Below, piece by piece: positions 8,640 through 16,350 of a stretch of DNA of 37,565 nt. Each line of letters opens with the position of its first letter. Position 1 is the stretch's first letter. The notes beneath the pieces were generated by a model that did no database searches, was not told the DNA's origin, and was given only the letters and a program-made list of their open reading frames with translations. Both the position numbers and the translations under genes were made by a program. The stretch is from an uncultured Verrucomicrobiota bacterium (lineage in GTDB: Bacteria > Verrucomicrobiota > Verrucomicrobiia > Opitutales > Opitutaceae), in NCBI GenBank assembly GCA_903960515.1, contig CAJCBL010000207.1, positions 1 to 37,565 on the forward strand. Direction: 5' to 3'.

Positions 8640-9152
8640 TTACTCGAGGGCTCCAGAGCGCATAAGCGCCCGATTCAGTGCTTCACCGAATCCCTGCATG
8701 CTGCAGGCCTTACTGTCGAGCCCCCGGAGTGCTCGATCCGTCAGTTTCTCGCGGCCGATCGCATCCCCACAACCATCACCGAGAATGAGGGTAAGATCCG
8801 GGCGGAGCCCATGGATCATCGCGGCCAGATCGAGACCGCGCATGCCGGGTATGGATAATTCAAACGTAACCGCATCGAACGTCCGCGGCCAACAGCACAA
8901 CACTTGGAGAGCGTCGGCCCCGCCTGCACATTCCCTCACCCGATAACCGAGCAACTGGAGCAACCCCGTTAGCACATTCCGCACGGCCAGCTTATCGTCC
9001 ACAATGTGCTCACCTGGCTTGTGCTCGATCTCCGCAGTCGCCTCCCGGGCAAAATGGAGGTAGCTCGAGGGTACAGTCCCCATCGAAACCGCCGCCATCA
9101 TCACGATGGGGGCAAGCGTGAGCCGACGAGATAGGGATCGTTGCAGTTGCAC
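8640..9152 (-). CDS. Degenerate response-regulator receiver protein with hydrophobic N-terminus
   Basis: The 170-residue product begins with a basic, hydrophobic segment (about residues 9-30, LTLAPIVMMAAVSMG) like the first membrane helix of a sensor kinase. From about residue 49 it becomes a receiver domain: HIVDDKLAVRNVLTGLLQLLGYRVRECAGGADAL, then SIPGMRGLDLAAMI and LRPDLTLILGDG. The expected phosphoacceptor Asp is replaced by Glu in TFELSIPGM, and the conserved Lys near the end is not obvious. No HAMP, DHp or ATPase domain lies between. It may be the remains of a hybrid kinase joined by an internal deletion, or a small membrane-tethered pseudo-receiver. It is probably co-transcribed with the binding protein, 20 bases downstream. 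Confidence 0.5.
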   Translation of the reverse strand: MQLQRSLSRRLTLAPIVMMAAVSMGTVPSSYLHFAREATAEIEHKPGEHIVDDKLAVRNVLTGLLQLLGYRVRECAGGADALQVLCCWPRTFDAVTFELSIPGMRGLDLAAMIHGLRPDLTLILGDGCGDAIGREKLTDRALRGLDSKACSMQGFGEALNRALMRSGALE

Positions 9153-9781
9153 CGGCAGGGGGTTGGGGATCTTCAGTAAGATACCGAGAGGAGTAGCGCA
9201 AACACAGGCACACTAACCGCTACCGTTTCGCAGCACGGTCGCGCCGCAGGTTCATAGCTGGAGGAGGGGAACAGCGGAAGGAGGTCAGGTTGAGGGAAGC
9301 CCATCAGCGCCGAATACGGTCAAGCCCTGCACTGCCTACAGGAAACTTCACTCACCGGATACCGGAATCACCGCGCGCTGCGAACCTAGTACCCACCAGG
9401 AACTGGGCAACCCGAAAGCAGGTTCGGCTCCGGCTACTGGGCACATCCCAGAAACCATTCAATTCAGGCGGTATCCCACGCTCCTAAGGGCAGGTGCTTC
9501 GGTGTCCTCCGTTGGAGCGGACCCTGCGTACGCACCCACCAGGGGCACCCTGAAGGCTGAAGTTCCGTTGCAGGGTCCTCGCTCGTCCACGGACACGCTC
9601 CGATTTCCCACCTTCAACCTTCAGCCCTCCCGAGTGCAGCCCTCTGCTTTCAGCCTTTCTGTAAGCGGCCCTGCACCACCTCCGGTGGAGAAGGATGCAG
9701 AGCCCCCAAGGTGGACGCTGGCACGGTCGCGGCCCACCCGCGCCCCACTGCAAGCGCGCCAGCCCTGCCTCCTGCTGCGGC
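9153..9781. other. Gap of about 630 bases with no convincing gene
   Basis: The short frames here lack conserved motifs and composition typical of genes in this window. The only structure I can support is a repeat copy at 9622-9661 and low-complexity words of the AAGGCTGAAG / CTTCAACCTTCAG type around it. The region separates the receiver-like gene from the tolB stop; any promoter of the receiver-like gene would lie in the left part. Confidence 0.5.
9622..9661 (+). repeat. Dispersed 40-base repeat, copy 1
   Basis: This stretch, ending in CTCTGCTTTCAGCCTTTCTG, matches the reverse complement of 13028-13067 at all but about six of 40 positions. Both copies sit in gaps between genes. It is not related to the GTAG-type REP family. 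Confidence 0.5.
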
Positions 9782-10969
9782 TCAGCGCTTGATGTAGTTG
9801 GCCTGCGAAACTTGGCCCAGTGAGGACGGGCTGATCGCCACCGGCGGCTTGGGGCTCTCGGTGTCTACAATCTTGATCTGGCGACCGTTGGCACCGCGGC
9901 TCGTGTAGAGAATATGGCGACCATCGGCGAGCCAGCACGACTCCACCGCATCCCCGCCCTTGGTGATGATCTGGCTCTGCCGCGTGCTCATGTCGTAGAT
10001 CGCAATCTGGAAACCGGAGCCCACCCCAGCAGTGAAGGCGATCATGTTGGTCTTCGCTCGGCTCCAGTCCGGCTCCGCGCAGTAGCCGCTGATGTTGGTG
10101 GGCACGGCAGACATCGCGCCGCCGGAGGCCGACATCGTGAAGAGCCCCGGGCGACCATTGCGGTCGGAGGTGAAGAGCAGGCGCCCACCGTCGGGCGACC
10201 ACACGGGGCTGGCCTCGATGCTGGGAGAATTGGTTACACGGCGGAACCCCTGCCCGCTGGCGCTGGCCACAAAGATCTCCTGGTTGCCACCGGCCGACAG
10301 CACCGCCGCCACGCGGCTGCCATCAGGGCTGAAGCGCGCGCCGCCATTTGTACCCTTGAAGCTGGCGAAGGTCGTCCGCTGGCCCGAGCTCGGAGTCATG
10401 ATGTAGATGTCGGGCGAGCCGGAGCGGAAGAAACTCGTGTAAATGATCCGGCTACCGTCCGGCGACCAGCGAGGCGAGAGCGCCTGAGCGTTGTCGTGAG
10501 TCACCTGCACCACCTCGCCAAAGAAAAGATCGGAGGTGTACACTTCGCGGTGACCAGTGCGCTCGCTGATGAAGGTGAGCTTGCCGGCGAAATACCCCGG
10601 CTTGCCGGTGATCTGCTGCACCGCGAGATCGGCCGCGCGGAAGAGCGCATTGCGGGTGCTGGTGCCGTTGGCGGTCTGATTGAACACGCTGCGCGCCGGC
10701 GTGCCGGTGGTGATCTCGACCCGCACCTGGTTGGCTCCCACCGAGGTGAAGTTGACCGTGTAGGCGGACCCCGAGGGAGCGAGACGGAAGGCGCCGTGGG
10801 TCTTGAAGGCCATCTGGGCGAGGCCGGCCAGCTCGGGTGAACCGGCGATACGGATGGCCTTGGTTTTCAATTGAGAGCCGTCGAGCTCGACGGTGAGCTC
10901 CTTGGTTTGGGCTACGGCCGAAGCCGCCAGCACACCGGCGAACACGAGAGAATAGAGAGTGCGAAACAT
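9782..10969 (-). CDS. tolB: TolB-like periplasmic beta-propeller protein
   Basis: The 395-residue product has a signal peptide (MFRTLYSLVFAGVLAASAVAQ), an N-terminal alpha/beta domain to about residue 135, and a C-terminal propeller made of repeated SPRWSPDGSRIIYTS-, GGARFSPDGSRVAAVLS- and SPVWSPDGGRLLFTS-type blades. TolB belongs to the Tol-Pal system, which holds the outer membrane to the cell wall during division. Order and length fit TolB, although tolQRA and pal are not next to it, so a TolB-like protein of other function is possible. It is divergent from mrp, with about 130 bases between the preferred starts. Confidence 0.8.
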   Translation of the reverse strand: MFRTLYSLVFAGVLAASAVAQTKELTVELDGSQLKTKAIRIAGSPELAGLAQMAFKTHGAFRLAPSGSAYTVNFTSVGANQVRVEITTGTPARSVFNQTANGTSTRNALFRAADLAVQQITGKPGYFAGKLTFISERTGHREVYTSDLFFGEVVQVTHDNAQALSPRWSPDGSRIIYTSFFRSGSPDIYIMTPSSGQRTTFASFKGTNGGARFSPDGSRVAAVLSAGGNQEIFVASASGQGFRRVTNSPSIEASPVWSPDGGRLLFTSDRNGRPGLFTMSASGGAMSAVPTNISGYCAEPDWSRAKTNMIAFTAGVGSGFQIAIYDMSTRQSQIITKGGDAVESCWLADGRHILYTSRGANGRQIKIVDTESPKPPVAISPSSLGQVSQANYIKR

Positions 10970-11099
10970 GGTTGGAAAATGGTCTGCAATGCCGCCGGCA
11001 AATTTGGTTTACACGACCTCCGGCGCCATCAAGGTGACTCCGCATATTCGCCGGCAGTTTGCAAGGCCGTTGAAGCCGGCCCAACGCAGCGCTCACACC

Positions 11100-12197
11100 G
11101 TGACTCCCGACGATCTCAAAGACCTTCTCAGGCATGTGAAATATCCCGGCTTCAGCCGCGACATCGTCTCCTTCGGCCTCGTACGCGCCGCCGCCCTCAT
11201 CGACGGCACCGCCCGCGTGGCCCTGCAGATCACCACTGCCGACCCTCAGGTGCCGCAACAACTCCGCCACGACATCGAGGCACTCCTGCGAGGCAAGCCC
11301 GGCGTGCGCGAGATCATGGTCGACATCGCCGTGGCAGCCCCGAAAGCGGCACTGCGGCCGGTGACAACGGCCGCCACCGCCGGGCCCGGGGCCCCCGCCG
11401 CGGGCGCCCCGCTCAAGGACGTGCGCACGATCATCGCCGTGGCCAGCGGCAAGGGCGGAGTGGGCAAGAGCACGGTGGCCGTGAACCTCGCCTGCGCCCT
11501 CGCCAGGGTACTCGCAGCCCAAGGACGCAAGGGAGTGGGCCTGATGGACTGCGACATCCACGGCCCCTCCGTTCCCCTGATGATGGGCCTGGCCGGCCAG
11601 CGCCCTGGCCTGCTCGCCGAGCAGCAGATGCTCGTGCCCCTCGAAGCCTTCGACGTGAAGGTCATGTCGATGGGCCTGCTCATCACCGAGGAAACACCGG
11701 TTGTTTGGCGCGGCCCGATGGTCACCTCGGCCATCCGCAATTTCATCCAGAACGTACTCTGGGGTGAGCTGGAGATCCTCGTGGTCGACCTGCCCCCGGG
11801 CACTGGAGACGCGCAGCTCACCCTCGCCCAGACGCTCCCGCTCAACGGTGCCCTGATTGTCACCACACCGCAGATGGCCGCCACCCAGGTGGCGACGCGC
11901 GGAGGCACCATGTTCAACCAGGTAAACGTGCCGATCCTCGGCGTAGCGGAAAACATGAGCTGGTTTGAGGATGCCGCCGGCACTCGCGTGGCGCTCTTTG
12001 GAGAAGGCGGCGGCGCCCGCACCGCCGAGCAGCTGGGCACCACCCTGCTCGGCCAGATCCCGCTCTTCCCCGAGATCCGCGCCGGCGGCGACGCCGGCAG
12101 GCCCATCGTCGTGGCCCAGCCCGGGCACCCGGCCTCCATCGCCTTCCTGGAGCTGGCCAAGGCCGTGCTGGCAAAATTGATCAGTGCCCAAGCCTAG
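11100..12197 (+). CDS. mrp: Mrp/NBP35-family iron-sulphur carrier ATPase
   Basis: The preferred GTG at 11100 gives 365 residues. Residues 1 to about 80 form a MIP18/DUF59 domain (VTPDDLKDLLRHVKYPGFSRDIVSFGLV). A P-loop NTPase follows with the deviant Walker A GKGGVGKST near residues 117-125, then GLMDCDIHGPSVPLMMG and VVDLPPGTGDAQLTL. The family carries and inserts Fe-S clusters. The C-terminal CxxC found in E. coli Mrp is missing: the site reads ENMSWFEDAAGTRVALFG, a variant also seen in some other phyla. An ATG at 10989 would add 37 unconserved residues that run through the region expected to hold the divergent promoters. A SufT-like gene follows 40 bases downstream. Confidence 0.9.
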   Translation: MTPDDLKDLLRHVKYPGFSRDIVSFGLVRAAALIDGTARVALQITTADPQVPQQLRHDIEALLRGKPGVREIMVDIAVAAPKAALRPVTTAATAGPGAPAAGAPLKDVRTIIAVASGKGGVGKSTVAVNLACALARVLAAQGRKGVGLMDCDIHGPSVPLMMGLAGQRPGLLAEQQMLVPLEAFDVKVMSMGLLITEETPVVWRGPMVTSAIRNFIQNVLWGELEILVVDLPPGTGDAQLTLAQTLPLNGALIVTTPQMAATQVATRGGTMFNQVNVPILGVAENMSWFEDAAGTRVALFGEGGGARTAEQLGTTLLGQIPLFPEIRAGGDAGRPIVVAQPGHPASIAFLELAKAVLAKLISAQA

Positions 12198-12237
12198 CTT
12201 TGACAGCGGCCCACGCAGCCCTAGCATCGCCCTTGAA

Positions 12238-12570
12238 ATGCAGCCAACCACCGAAGAGATCTTCGCGGCCTTGCGCACCTGTCGCGACCCGGAGATCCCC
12301 ATCAACCTCGTCGATCTGGGGTTGATTTATGGGGTGGAAATTGTCGCGCCGGCAAATGCGGCCGAGGGGGCCGATGTACAGGTCCGCCTCACCCTGACTT
12401 CCACGGGCTGTCCGATGTGCCACGCCATCGTCGGCGAGGTACAGCGCAAGTTGCAGTGCCTGCCCGGCGTCCGGGCCGTGCGAGTACAAATTGTTTGGGA
12501 GCCCACTTGGCATCCGGGCTTGATCAGTGCAGAAGGCCGCCGTCTGCTACAGCCGCAGCCCGCCTCCTGA
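12238..12570 (+). CDS. sufT: MIP18/DUF59-family Fe-S assembly protein, SufT-like
   Basis: The ATG at 12238 gives 110 residues, one DUF59 domain: DPEIPINLVDLGLIYGVEIV, then TLTSTGCPMCHAIVGEVQRKL and VQIVWEPTWHPGLISAEGRRLL. The Asp-Pro-Glu-Ile-Pro motif, the conserved Cys in TSTGCPM and the W-E-P-x-W segment match SufT-like proteins that help Fe-S cluster maturation. It follows mrp by 40 bases, a functionally fitting neighbour. The upstream frame to 12184 adds 18 unconserved residues. PaaD of phenylacetate degradation shares the fold, but no paa genes are present. Confidence 0.82.
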   Translation: MQPTTEEIFAALRTCRDPEIPINLVDLGLIYGVEIVAPANAAEGADVQVRLTLTSTGCPMCHAIVGEVQRKLQCLPGVRAVRVQIVWEPTWHPGLISAEGRRLLQPQPAS

Positions 12571-12583
12571 AGACCCCCCGCGC

Positions 12584-12955
12584 ATGAATCCCGCTCCCCG
12601 CCCACCCGAGAACCGCGACTTCGTAAAGCAGTCGAGTTTGTATCAGGAGTTTCTCGCCGAGCGTGAGGAGATTCTGAAGCACAAGTGGCTTGAGTCCGAG
12701 CGCCTCGGTTACGACATCGGCTTTGAGCGCGCGTTGCTGGACTGGATCCGCAAGCACCGCGACAACTGGCGCGCCAGCCGCCGTCCCCAACCCGGCCCCA
12801 CCATGGCCGCGATGACCGCCACCAGCGCTGTTGCTACTCTCGCCGGCGCCACAGCCAACGCCGTTACTACTCTTACTGGTGCCCCGGCCAGCGCCTTGAC
12901 TGCTCCGTCCACCACCACCCCCGCTTCGGGCGCCTCCGAACGGCGTACGGGCTAA
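12584..12955 (+). CDS. Small conserved-looking protein of unknown function
   Basis: The ATG at 12584 gives 123 residues. Residues 10-62 are charged and probably helical (QSSLYQEFLAEREEILKHKW, then LESERLGYDIGFERALLDWIRKHRDNWR). This resembles short uncharacterised proteins with an IGFERAL-type motif, possibly DUF4032, which I cannot confirm. The second half is a low-complexity Ala/Thr/Pro tail, probably disordered and likely variable between strains. It starts 13 bases after the SufT-like stop, so it reads as the third gene of the mrp operon. No membrane segment or signal peptide is present. Confidence 0.6.
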   Translation: MNPAPRPPENRDFVKQSSLYQEFLAEREEILKHKWLESERLGYDIGFERALLDWIRKHRDNWRASRRPQPGPTMAAMTATSAVATLAGATANAVTTLTGAPASALTAPSTTTPASGASERRTG

Positions 12956-13027
12956 GTTGCGACAACGCCATCGCCTACGCTTGCGGCCCTGCATCCTTCG
13001 CCACCGGCGTTGGTGTAGCGCGGCCTG

Positions 13028-13067
13028 CAGAAAGGCTGAAAGCAGAGAGCCCACCCCGGGAGGGCTC
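13028..13067 (-). repeat. Dispersed 40-base repeat, copy 2
   Basis: This is the inverted counterpart of 9622-9661. It also contains an AGAGCCC / GGGCTCT stem, so it could form a weak hairpin behind the mrp operon, but no T-run follows. Confidence 0.45.
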
Positions 13068-13257
13068 TTGTGTGAATGAGGCAACCGGAGCCAGTCCCTC
13101 GATGCGCGGGTACCGTGCAGGGAAACCTCAGCCTCCAGTTATCAGACTCCAGCGCCCCCCTGTAGGTGTTAGGCAAGGTCGGCCACTGCAATCGGGCTGA
13201 ATCGGCAGGGGCTGAGCAACCCTCCGCGCCAAAATTTCGCGCTCAGCGGCGCCCAAA

Positions 13258-13291
13258 ACGACGAAGGCCGTCCCGAAGGACGGCCTTTGTC
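13258..13291 (-). terminator. Rho-independent terminator after rpmG
   Basis: A perfect 10-bp stem (13264-13273 with 13278-13287) closes a loop that reads TTCG on the minus strand. It extends outward by CGAC/GTCG pairs around one mismatch, and a TTTT follows on the minus strand. It lies 30 bases past the rpmG stop and would end the nuoA - cyclase - rpmG unit. Confidence 0.85.
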
Positions 13292-13317
13292 GTATAAAGC
13301 TGGAAACGCTGTCGCGC

Positions 13318-13485
13318 TTACTTGATCTCCTTGTGGACCGTGTGGCGCTTGAGATGCGGATTGTACTTCTTCTTCTCGATGCGCTCGGTGACGGTCTTCT
13401 TGTTGCGGGTCGAGAGGTAACGAGACACCGGCTTGCCCAGTTTACGGGCTTCGGTGCACTCCAAAGTGACGAGTTCTTGTGCCAT
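13318..13485 (-). CDS. rpmG: 50S ribosomal protein L33
   Basis: The ATG at 13485 gives 55 residues: [19 protein letters not shown], then [24 protein letters not shown] and [12 protein letters not shown]. This is a normal-length L33. Only one Cys remains, so it is the zinc-free (C-minus) form. Upstream residues in the longer frame are not conserved. It follows the cyclase fusion by 77 bases on the same strand. Confidence 0.95.
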   Translation of the reverse strand: MAQELVTLECTEARKLGKPVSRYLSTRNKKTVTERIEKKKYNPHLKRHTVHKEIK

Positions 13486-13562
13486 GGATGTGTTGGTTGA
13501 GGGCCCAAGGAACCATCGTGCCACGATCGCCGGCAAGATAATTCTTGCGGCCATCTTCCGGA

Positions 13563-14930
13563 CTAACCGTCGCGAGGCCCCACCTTGCGCTCGATCAAGG
13601 GCAGCATCACCCCCCGGCGGAACAGCGTCACCTGCCCCGTGCTGGAGGAAACCACGATCGACACGCAGTCGGTTGCCACCGACATCGCCGCACCCGCAGC
13701 GTGCCGGGAGCCCAACCCACCGGGCAGCGGATGCTCCACGTCGGCGGCCTGCAGCAGGCTGCCGGCCGAGCGCACCACTCCGTCGCCCCGGATGATGAAG
13801 GCCCCGTCGATCGACGAGAACTCCTTGATGGTCTCGTCCATGAACGGATTGAGGATGTTCTTGTCCTCATCCTTGTAACCGTAAAACGGGTTCATCACGA
13901 GCGGCTTGCTCATGCGCTCCACCTTGGCGGTGTCGCCCACCACGAAGAGGCAGCCCACCGGCCGGCCCTCGCGCCCCTCGGCCGAGAGCTCCGTGGCCAC
14001 CGCCAGCACCCGCTCCAACACCTCGGGCTTCACGTCCGGGGGCAGCAGGTCGGAGCGCCCGGAGAGCAGCGTCTGGAACTCCCGCTCCACGTCGACCACC
14101 ACGATGGTGTCAAACTGGTTACTGTCGGCGATACCGCCCACGCAACACAGGCGATCATTGAATTGGAACCACCCGCGAGAGAGCCCCACCAGCATCGCGC
14201 TGCGCAACTGGGCGAAGCGGCCGCTGGAGTAGGCCTTCACCTGGATGATCCTGGTGAACTTCTCCTGCAGCAGGTTGGCCTCGACGGCATCGCTGGTCAC
14301 CAGAGTGGTCGGTATGGCCGGGAACGGCTTCGAGAGGGCTGCGGTGCTGGTGCAGGTATCGCCGAATACGATCACTCCCTGGCAATCCGCCCCGCGGGCG
14401 ATGCGCTCGGCATGGCGCAGGATGGTGCGGTTCACGCGTCCTTGTTGCACCGGCACGGGTCGCTCGGCGATGCCGCCAAACCCGGAGCTGAGCAACTGGA
14501 ACGCCCCCTCGGCGGAGGGCGCAAAGACCAGTTTCTCGACAAACTCCCGGTCCTTGAGCAACCGGGCCACGGAGGCGAGCACCTTGAGGTAGTCGCGGGC
14601 TCGCTCGTCGGCGAGCAGCAGGATGATGAGCTGGATGTTCTCGTTTTCCTTTAGCCCATCATAACCGATACCGGCCTGGCTGCGCCCGACCGCCAGCAGG
14701 TAGCGGCGCTTCATCTTGGTGCGCACATGCGGCAGGGCAACGCCGTCGCCAAGGTAGGTGGTCATCGTGCTCTCCCGCTCCAGCAGGCTTTTGAGCAGGG
14801 TGTCGCGATTGAGCTCGCGGAACGGCTTGGCGGTGGCCTCCAGCAGTTCGCGCAGCGCCCCGGTGAGGTCGGTGCTCTGGAGGTCGATCACTCGCTTGCG
14901 GGTGAGGAACCTGTCGAGGCGCATGGTCAT
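13563..14930 (-). CDS. PTS EIIA / pyruvate-kinase-C-like / diadenylate cyclase fusion
   Basis: The 455-residue protein has three parts. Residues about 8-145 resemble a fructose/nitrogen-type PTS EIIA domain, with the phosphorylatable His68 kept in [11 protein letters not shown]. Residues about 165-265 resemble the C-terminal domain of pyruvate kinase ([46 protein letters not shown]). Residues about 300-450 form a DisA_N/DAC domain: DGA at 375-377, GLGSRH at 405-410, and [22 protein letters not shown] domains make cyclic di-AMP from two ATP. The usual RHR motif reads RHA here, as I recall for archaeal DacZ-type enzymes, which also carry a pyruvate-kinase-like domain. The EIIA part suggests control by phosphotransfer. 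It lies between nuoA (27 bases) and rpmG. Domain assignments rest on motif reading. Confidence 0.75.
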   Translation of the reverse strand: MTMRLDRFLTRKRVIDLQSTDLTGALRELLEATAKPFRELNRDTLLKSLLERESTMTTYLGDGVALPHVRTKMKRRYLLAVGRSQAGIGYDGLKENENIQLIILLLADERARDYLKVLASVARLLKDREFVEKLVFAPSAEGAFQLLSSGFGGIAERPVPVQQGRVNRTILRHAERIARGADCQGVIVFGDTCTSTAALSKPFPAIPTTLVTSDAVEANLLQEKFTRIIQVKAYSSGRFAQLRSAMLVGLSRGWFQFNDRLCCVGGIADSNQFDTIVVVDVEREFQTLLSGRSDLLPPDVKPEVLERVLAVATELSAEGREGRPVGCLFVVGDTAKVERMSKPLVMNPFYGYKDEDKNILNPFMDETIKEFSSIDGAFIIRGDGVVRSAGSLLQAADVEHPLPGGLGSRHAAGAAMSVATDCVSIVVSSSTGQVTLFRRGVMLPLIERKVGPRDG

Positions 14931-14957
14931 GGGCTCCGGTAGTCGGCGAATGGAGGC

Positions 14958-15335
14958 TTACCGCTCCCAGTCCAGCGCACCCTTTTTCACCTCGTAGAGG
15001 AGCCCGAGGACGAGCAGTCCCATGAAGCACAACGCCGGCAGCAGCACCGGCACGCCCCAGGCGAGAAACTCCCGGTAGATGAACGTCCAGGGCAGGAGGA
15101 ACACCACCTCGATGTCGAAGAGGATGAAAAGCAGCGCGGTGACAAAAAACTTCACCGAGAAACGGGGATGCACCTTGCCGGATACGGGCACGCCGCACTC
15201 GTAGGCGCTGTCCTTGATCGCGTTGTGGCGTCCGCGTTGTCCGAATATGTGGCTGGCGACAATGATCCCCACGCCCATGGCGGCGGCGAGGACGATTTGC
15301 ACAAGCACCGGCAGGTAGTCGGGGAGCGCGGACAT
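14958..15335 (-). CDS. nuoA: NADH-quinone oxidoreductase subunit A
   Basis: The 125-residue protein matches NuoA: a first membrane helix (VLVQIVLAAAMGVGIIVASHIFG), the conserved loop KDSAYECGVPVSGKVHPRFSVKFFVTALLFILFDIEVVFLLPW with its Cys and acidic residues, and a third helix ending in YEVKKGALDWER. NuoA is part of the membrane arm of complex I near the quinone site. In most genomes it is followed by nuoB; here the next gene is the EIIA-cyclase fusion, so nuoA is separated from other nuo genes within this window. Confidence 0.93.
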   Translation of the reverse strand: MSALPDYLPVLVQIVLAAAMGVGIIVASHIFGQRGRHNAIKDSAYECGVPVSGKVHPRFSVKFFVTALLFILFDIEVVFLLPWTFIYREFLAWGVPVLLPALCFMGLLVLGLLYEVKKGALDWER

Positions 15336-15353
15336 CGCTGGCTACTCTCCTGC

Positions 15354-15726
15354 CGGGCCCGGCAAACTCAAGGGCAATGTACGCTGGCGACGGCGAAGAA
15401 CCGGGAACTAGAAGAGAACGTTTGAAGGCGAAGTGCTGGGATTCGGGGATCAACCAGTGCCCCTCCTCCGATGCCGCCATCGCGCTGGCAGCAAACCGGG
15501 AGGGCCCGCTCCCGAGCCCCAAGTCCCACCCGGGCCGCCGGTTCACCAGCTTCCATCACCAGCCTTCGGCGCCTCCAACGGAAACCGTTTAGCCTCACGG
15601 CCGTGAGGGCAAACGGTTTGACTCCGCCACGCACAATGGCGCCCTCGCCCCCGGCGCACAGTGCCGAAACGGGGGCGAAATCCCCTTCCACTTTCACCCT
15701 CATTGTCTCCAGTTCTCAGAACGGCC
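15354..15726. other. Gap upstream of nuoA and tRNA-Tyr, no convincing gene
   Basis: Reading frames here are short and lack motifs. The region must hold the nuoA promoter (a TACATT lies on the minus strand about 40 bases from its start, with no clear -35), the large palindrome described separately and, at its right end, the tRNA promoter. Confidence 0.45.
15582..15619. repeat. 38-base near-perfect palindrome
   Basis: The sequence reads AAACCGTTT, two mismatched bases, CCTCACG, central GC, CGTGAGG, two bases, AAACGGTTT. It would form an 18-bp cruciform or RNA hairpin with a small internal bulge. It lies between divergent transcripts (nuoA left, tRNA right), so it is not placed to end a known transcript. 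It could be a binding site or a palindromic repeat. Confidence 0.6.
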
Positions 15727-15754
15727 TTGACCCGCGTGCGGCGAACCGCATTTT
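15727..15754 (+). promoter_or_regulatory. Probable promoter of tRNA-Tyr
   Basis: A TTGACC (15727-15732) is followed after 16 bases by CATTTT (15749-15754), 13 bases ahead of the tRNA 5' end. The spacing fits a stable RNA promoter, read by eye. Confidence 0.4.
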
Positions 15755-15767
15755 CCGGCACTTCTTC

Positions 15768-15853
15768 GGGGGTATCGCATAGCGGCAATTGCACTAGACT
15801 GTAAATCTGGCGACCAATGGTCTTCGATGGTTCGAGTCCATCTGCCCCCACCA
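15768..15853 (+). tRNA. tRNA-Tyr (GTA)
   Basis: The 86-base gene folds as a class II tRNA. The acceptor GGGGGTA (15768-15774) pairs with TGCCCCC (15843-15849), followed by discriminator A and an encoded CCA. A 3-bp D stem GCA/TGC is present. The anticodon stem CTAGA/TCTGG encloses CTGTAAA, giving anticodon GTA at 15801-15803. A long variable arm has GACC/GGTC, and the T arm is GATGG TTCGAGT CCATC. A long variable arm with GTA is the bacterial tyrosine pattern. Confidence 0.93.
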
Positions 15854-15930
15854 CTTTCCCTGGCAGCGCCGGGGCCCGCGCCAGGCGCGGAGCATCCCAG
15901 CCTTCACACCCGGCAATCACCGGCTCCCGT

Positions 15931-16350
15931 TCAAAATTCTGAGGGGATGATGACCGGCAGCACCTGGCGGCGGTTTCGCCGATACACGCGGAAATGCTGG
16001 TCGAGCGTGAACACCACCGCCCCATCGTGCAGTTCGCTCATTCGCACCAGGCAGGCATCCGCCAGCGACATCGGCTGGTCAGCGTAGGTTTCCATCAAGG
16101 AAAAAACCCGCTCGCGCTCGGCAGGGAGGTCGAAATCCAACCTCCAAGCACCGCTAGCAAGGCAGCGGCCGATTAGCGCGAGGCCGCCGGAAACCTCGGC
16201 CATCAGAAAGCAGGTTTCCGCCAGCACTGGCTCGCATATCAACAGAGGTGGAGTGAGGCTGCGCGCCTGTTCGACGGCCCATTCGTGGAAACGTTCACGG
16301 CGGTCGAGCAACGCCACCAGGACGCCGGTATCGGCGAGCACCGCACTCAT
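15931..16350 (-). CDS. vapC: PIN-domain toxin, VapC family
   Basis: The 139-residue protein has a PIN-domain acidic set: Asp7 (LADTGVLVALLD), Glu45 (EPVLAET), Asp98 (SLADACLV) and Asp117 (VFTLDQHF). PIN toxins are magnesium-dependent RNases that cut tRNA or rRNA. Its ATG overlaps the stop of the antitoxin gene by 4 bases, the usual coupling for these pairs. The stop lies 77 bases past the tRNA-Tyr 3' end, on the opposite strand. Confidence 0.85.
   Translation of the reverse strand: MSAVLADTGVLVALLDRRERFHEWAVEQARSLTPPLLICEPVLAETCFLMAEVSGGLALIGRCLASGAWRLDFDLPAERERVFSLMETYADQPMSLADACLVRMSELHDGAVVFTLDQHFRVYRRNRRQVLPVIIPSEF

Noticed and set aside
9290-9487. Small 65-codon plus-strand gene
   Set aside because: It has a TTG start, no ribosome site, no signal peptide and no recognisable motif.
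10452-12305. 617-codon minus-strand frame opposite mrp and part of tolB
   Set aside because: Composition (Gly, His, Ala, Arg) is typical of a GC-rich antisense frame. The opposite frames carry clear family motifs.
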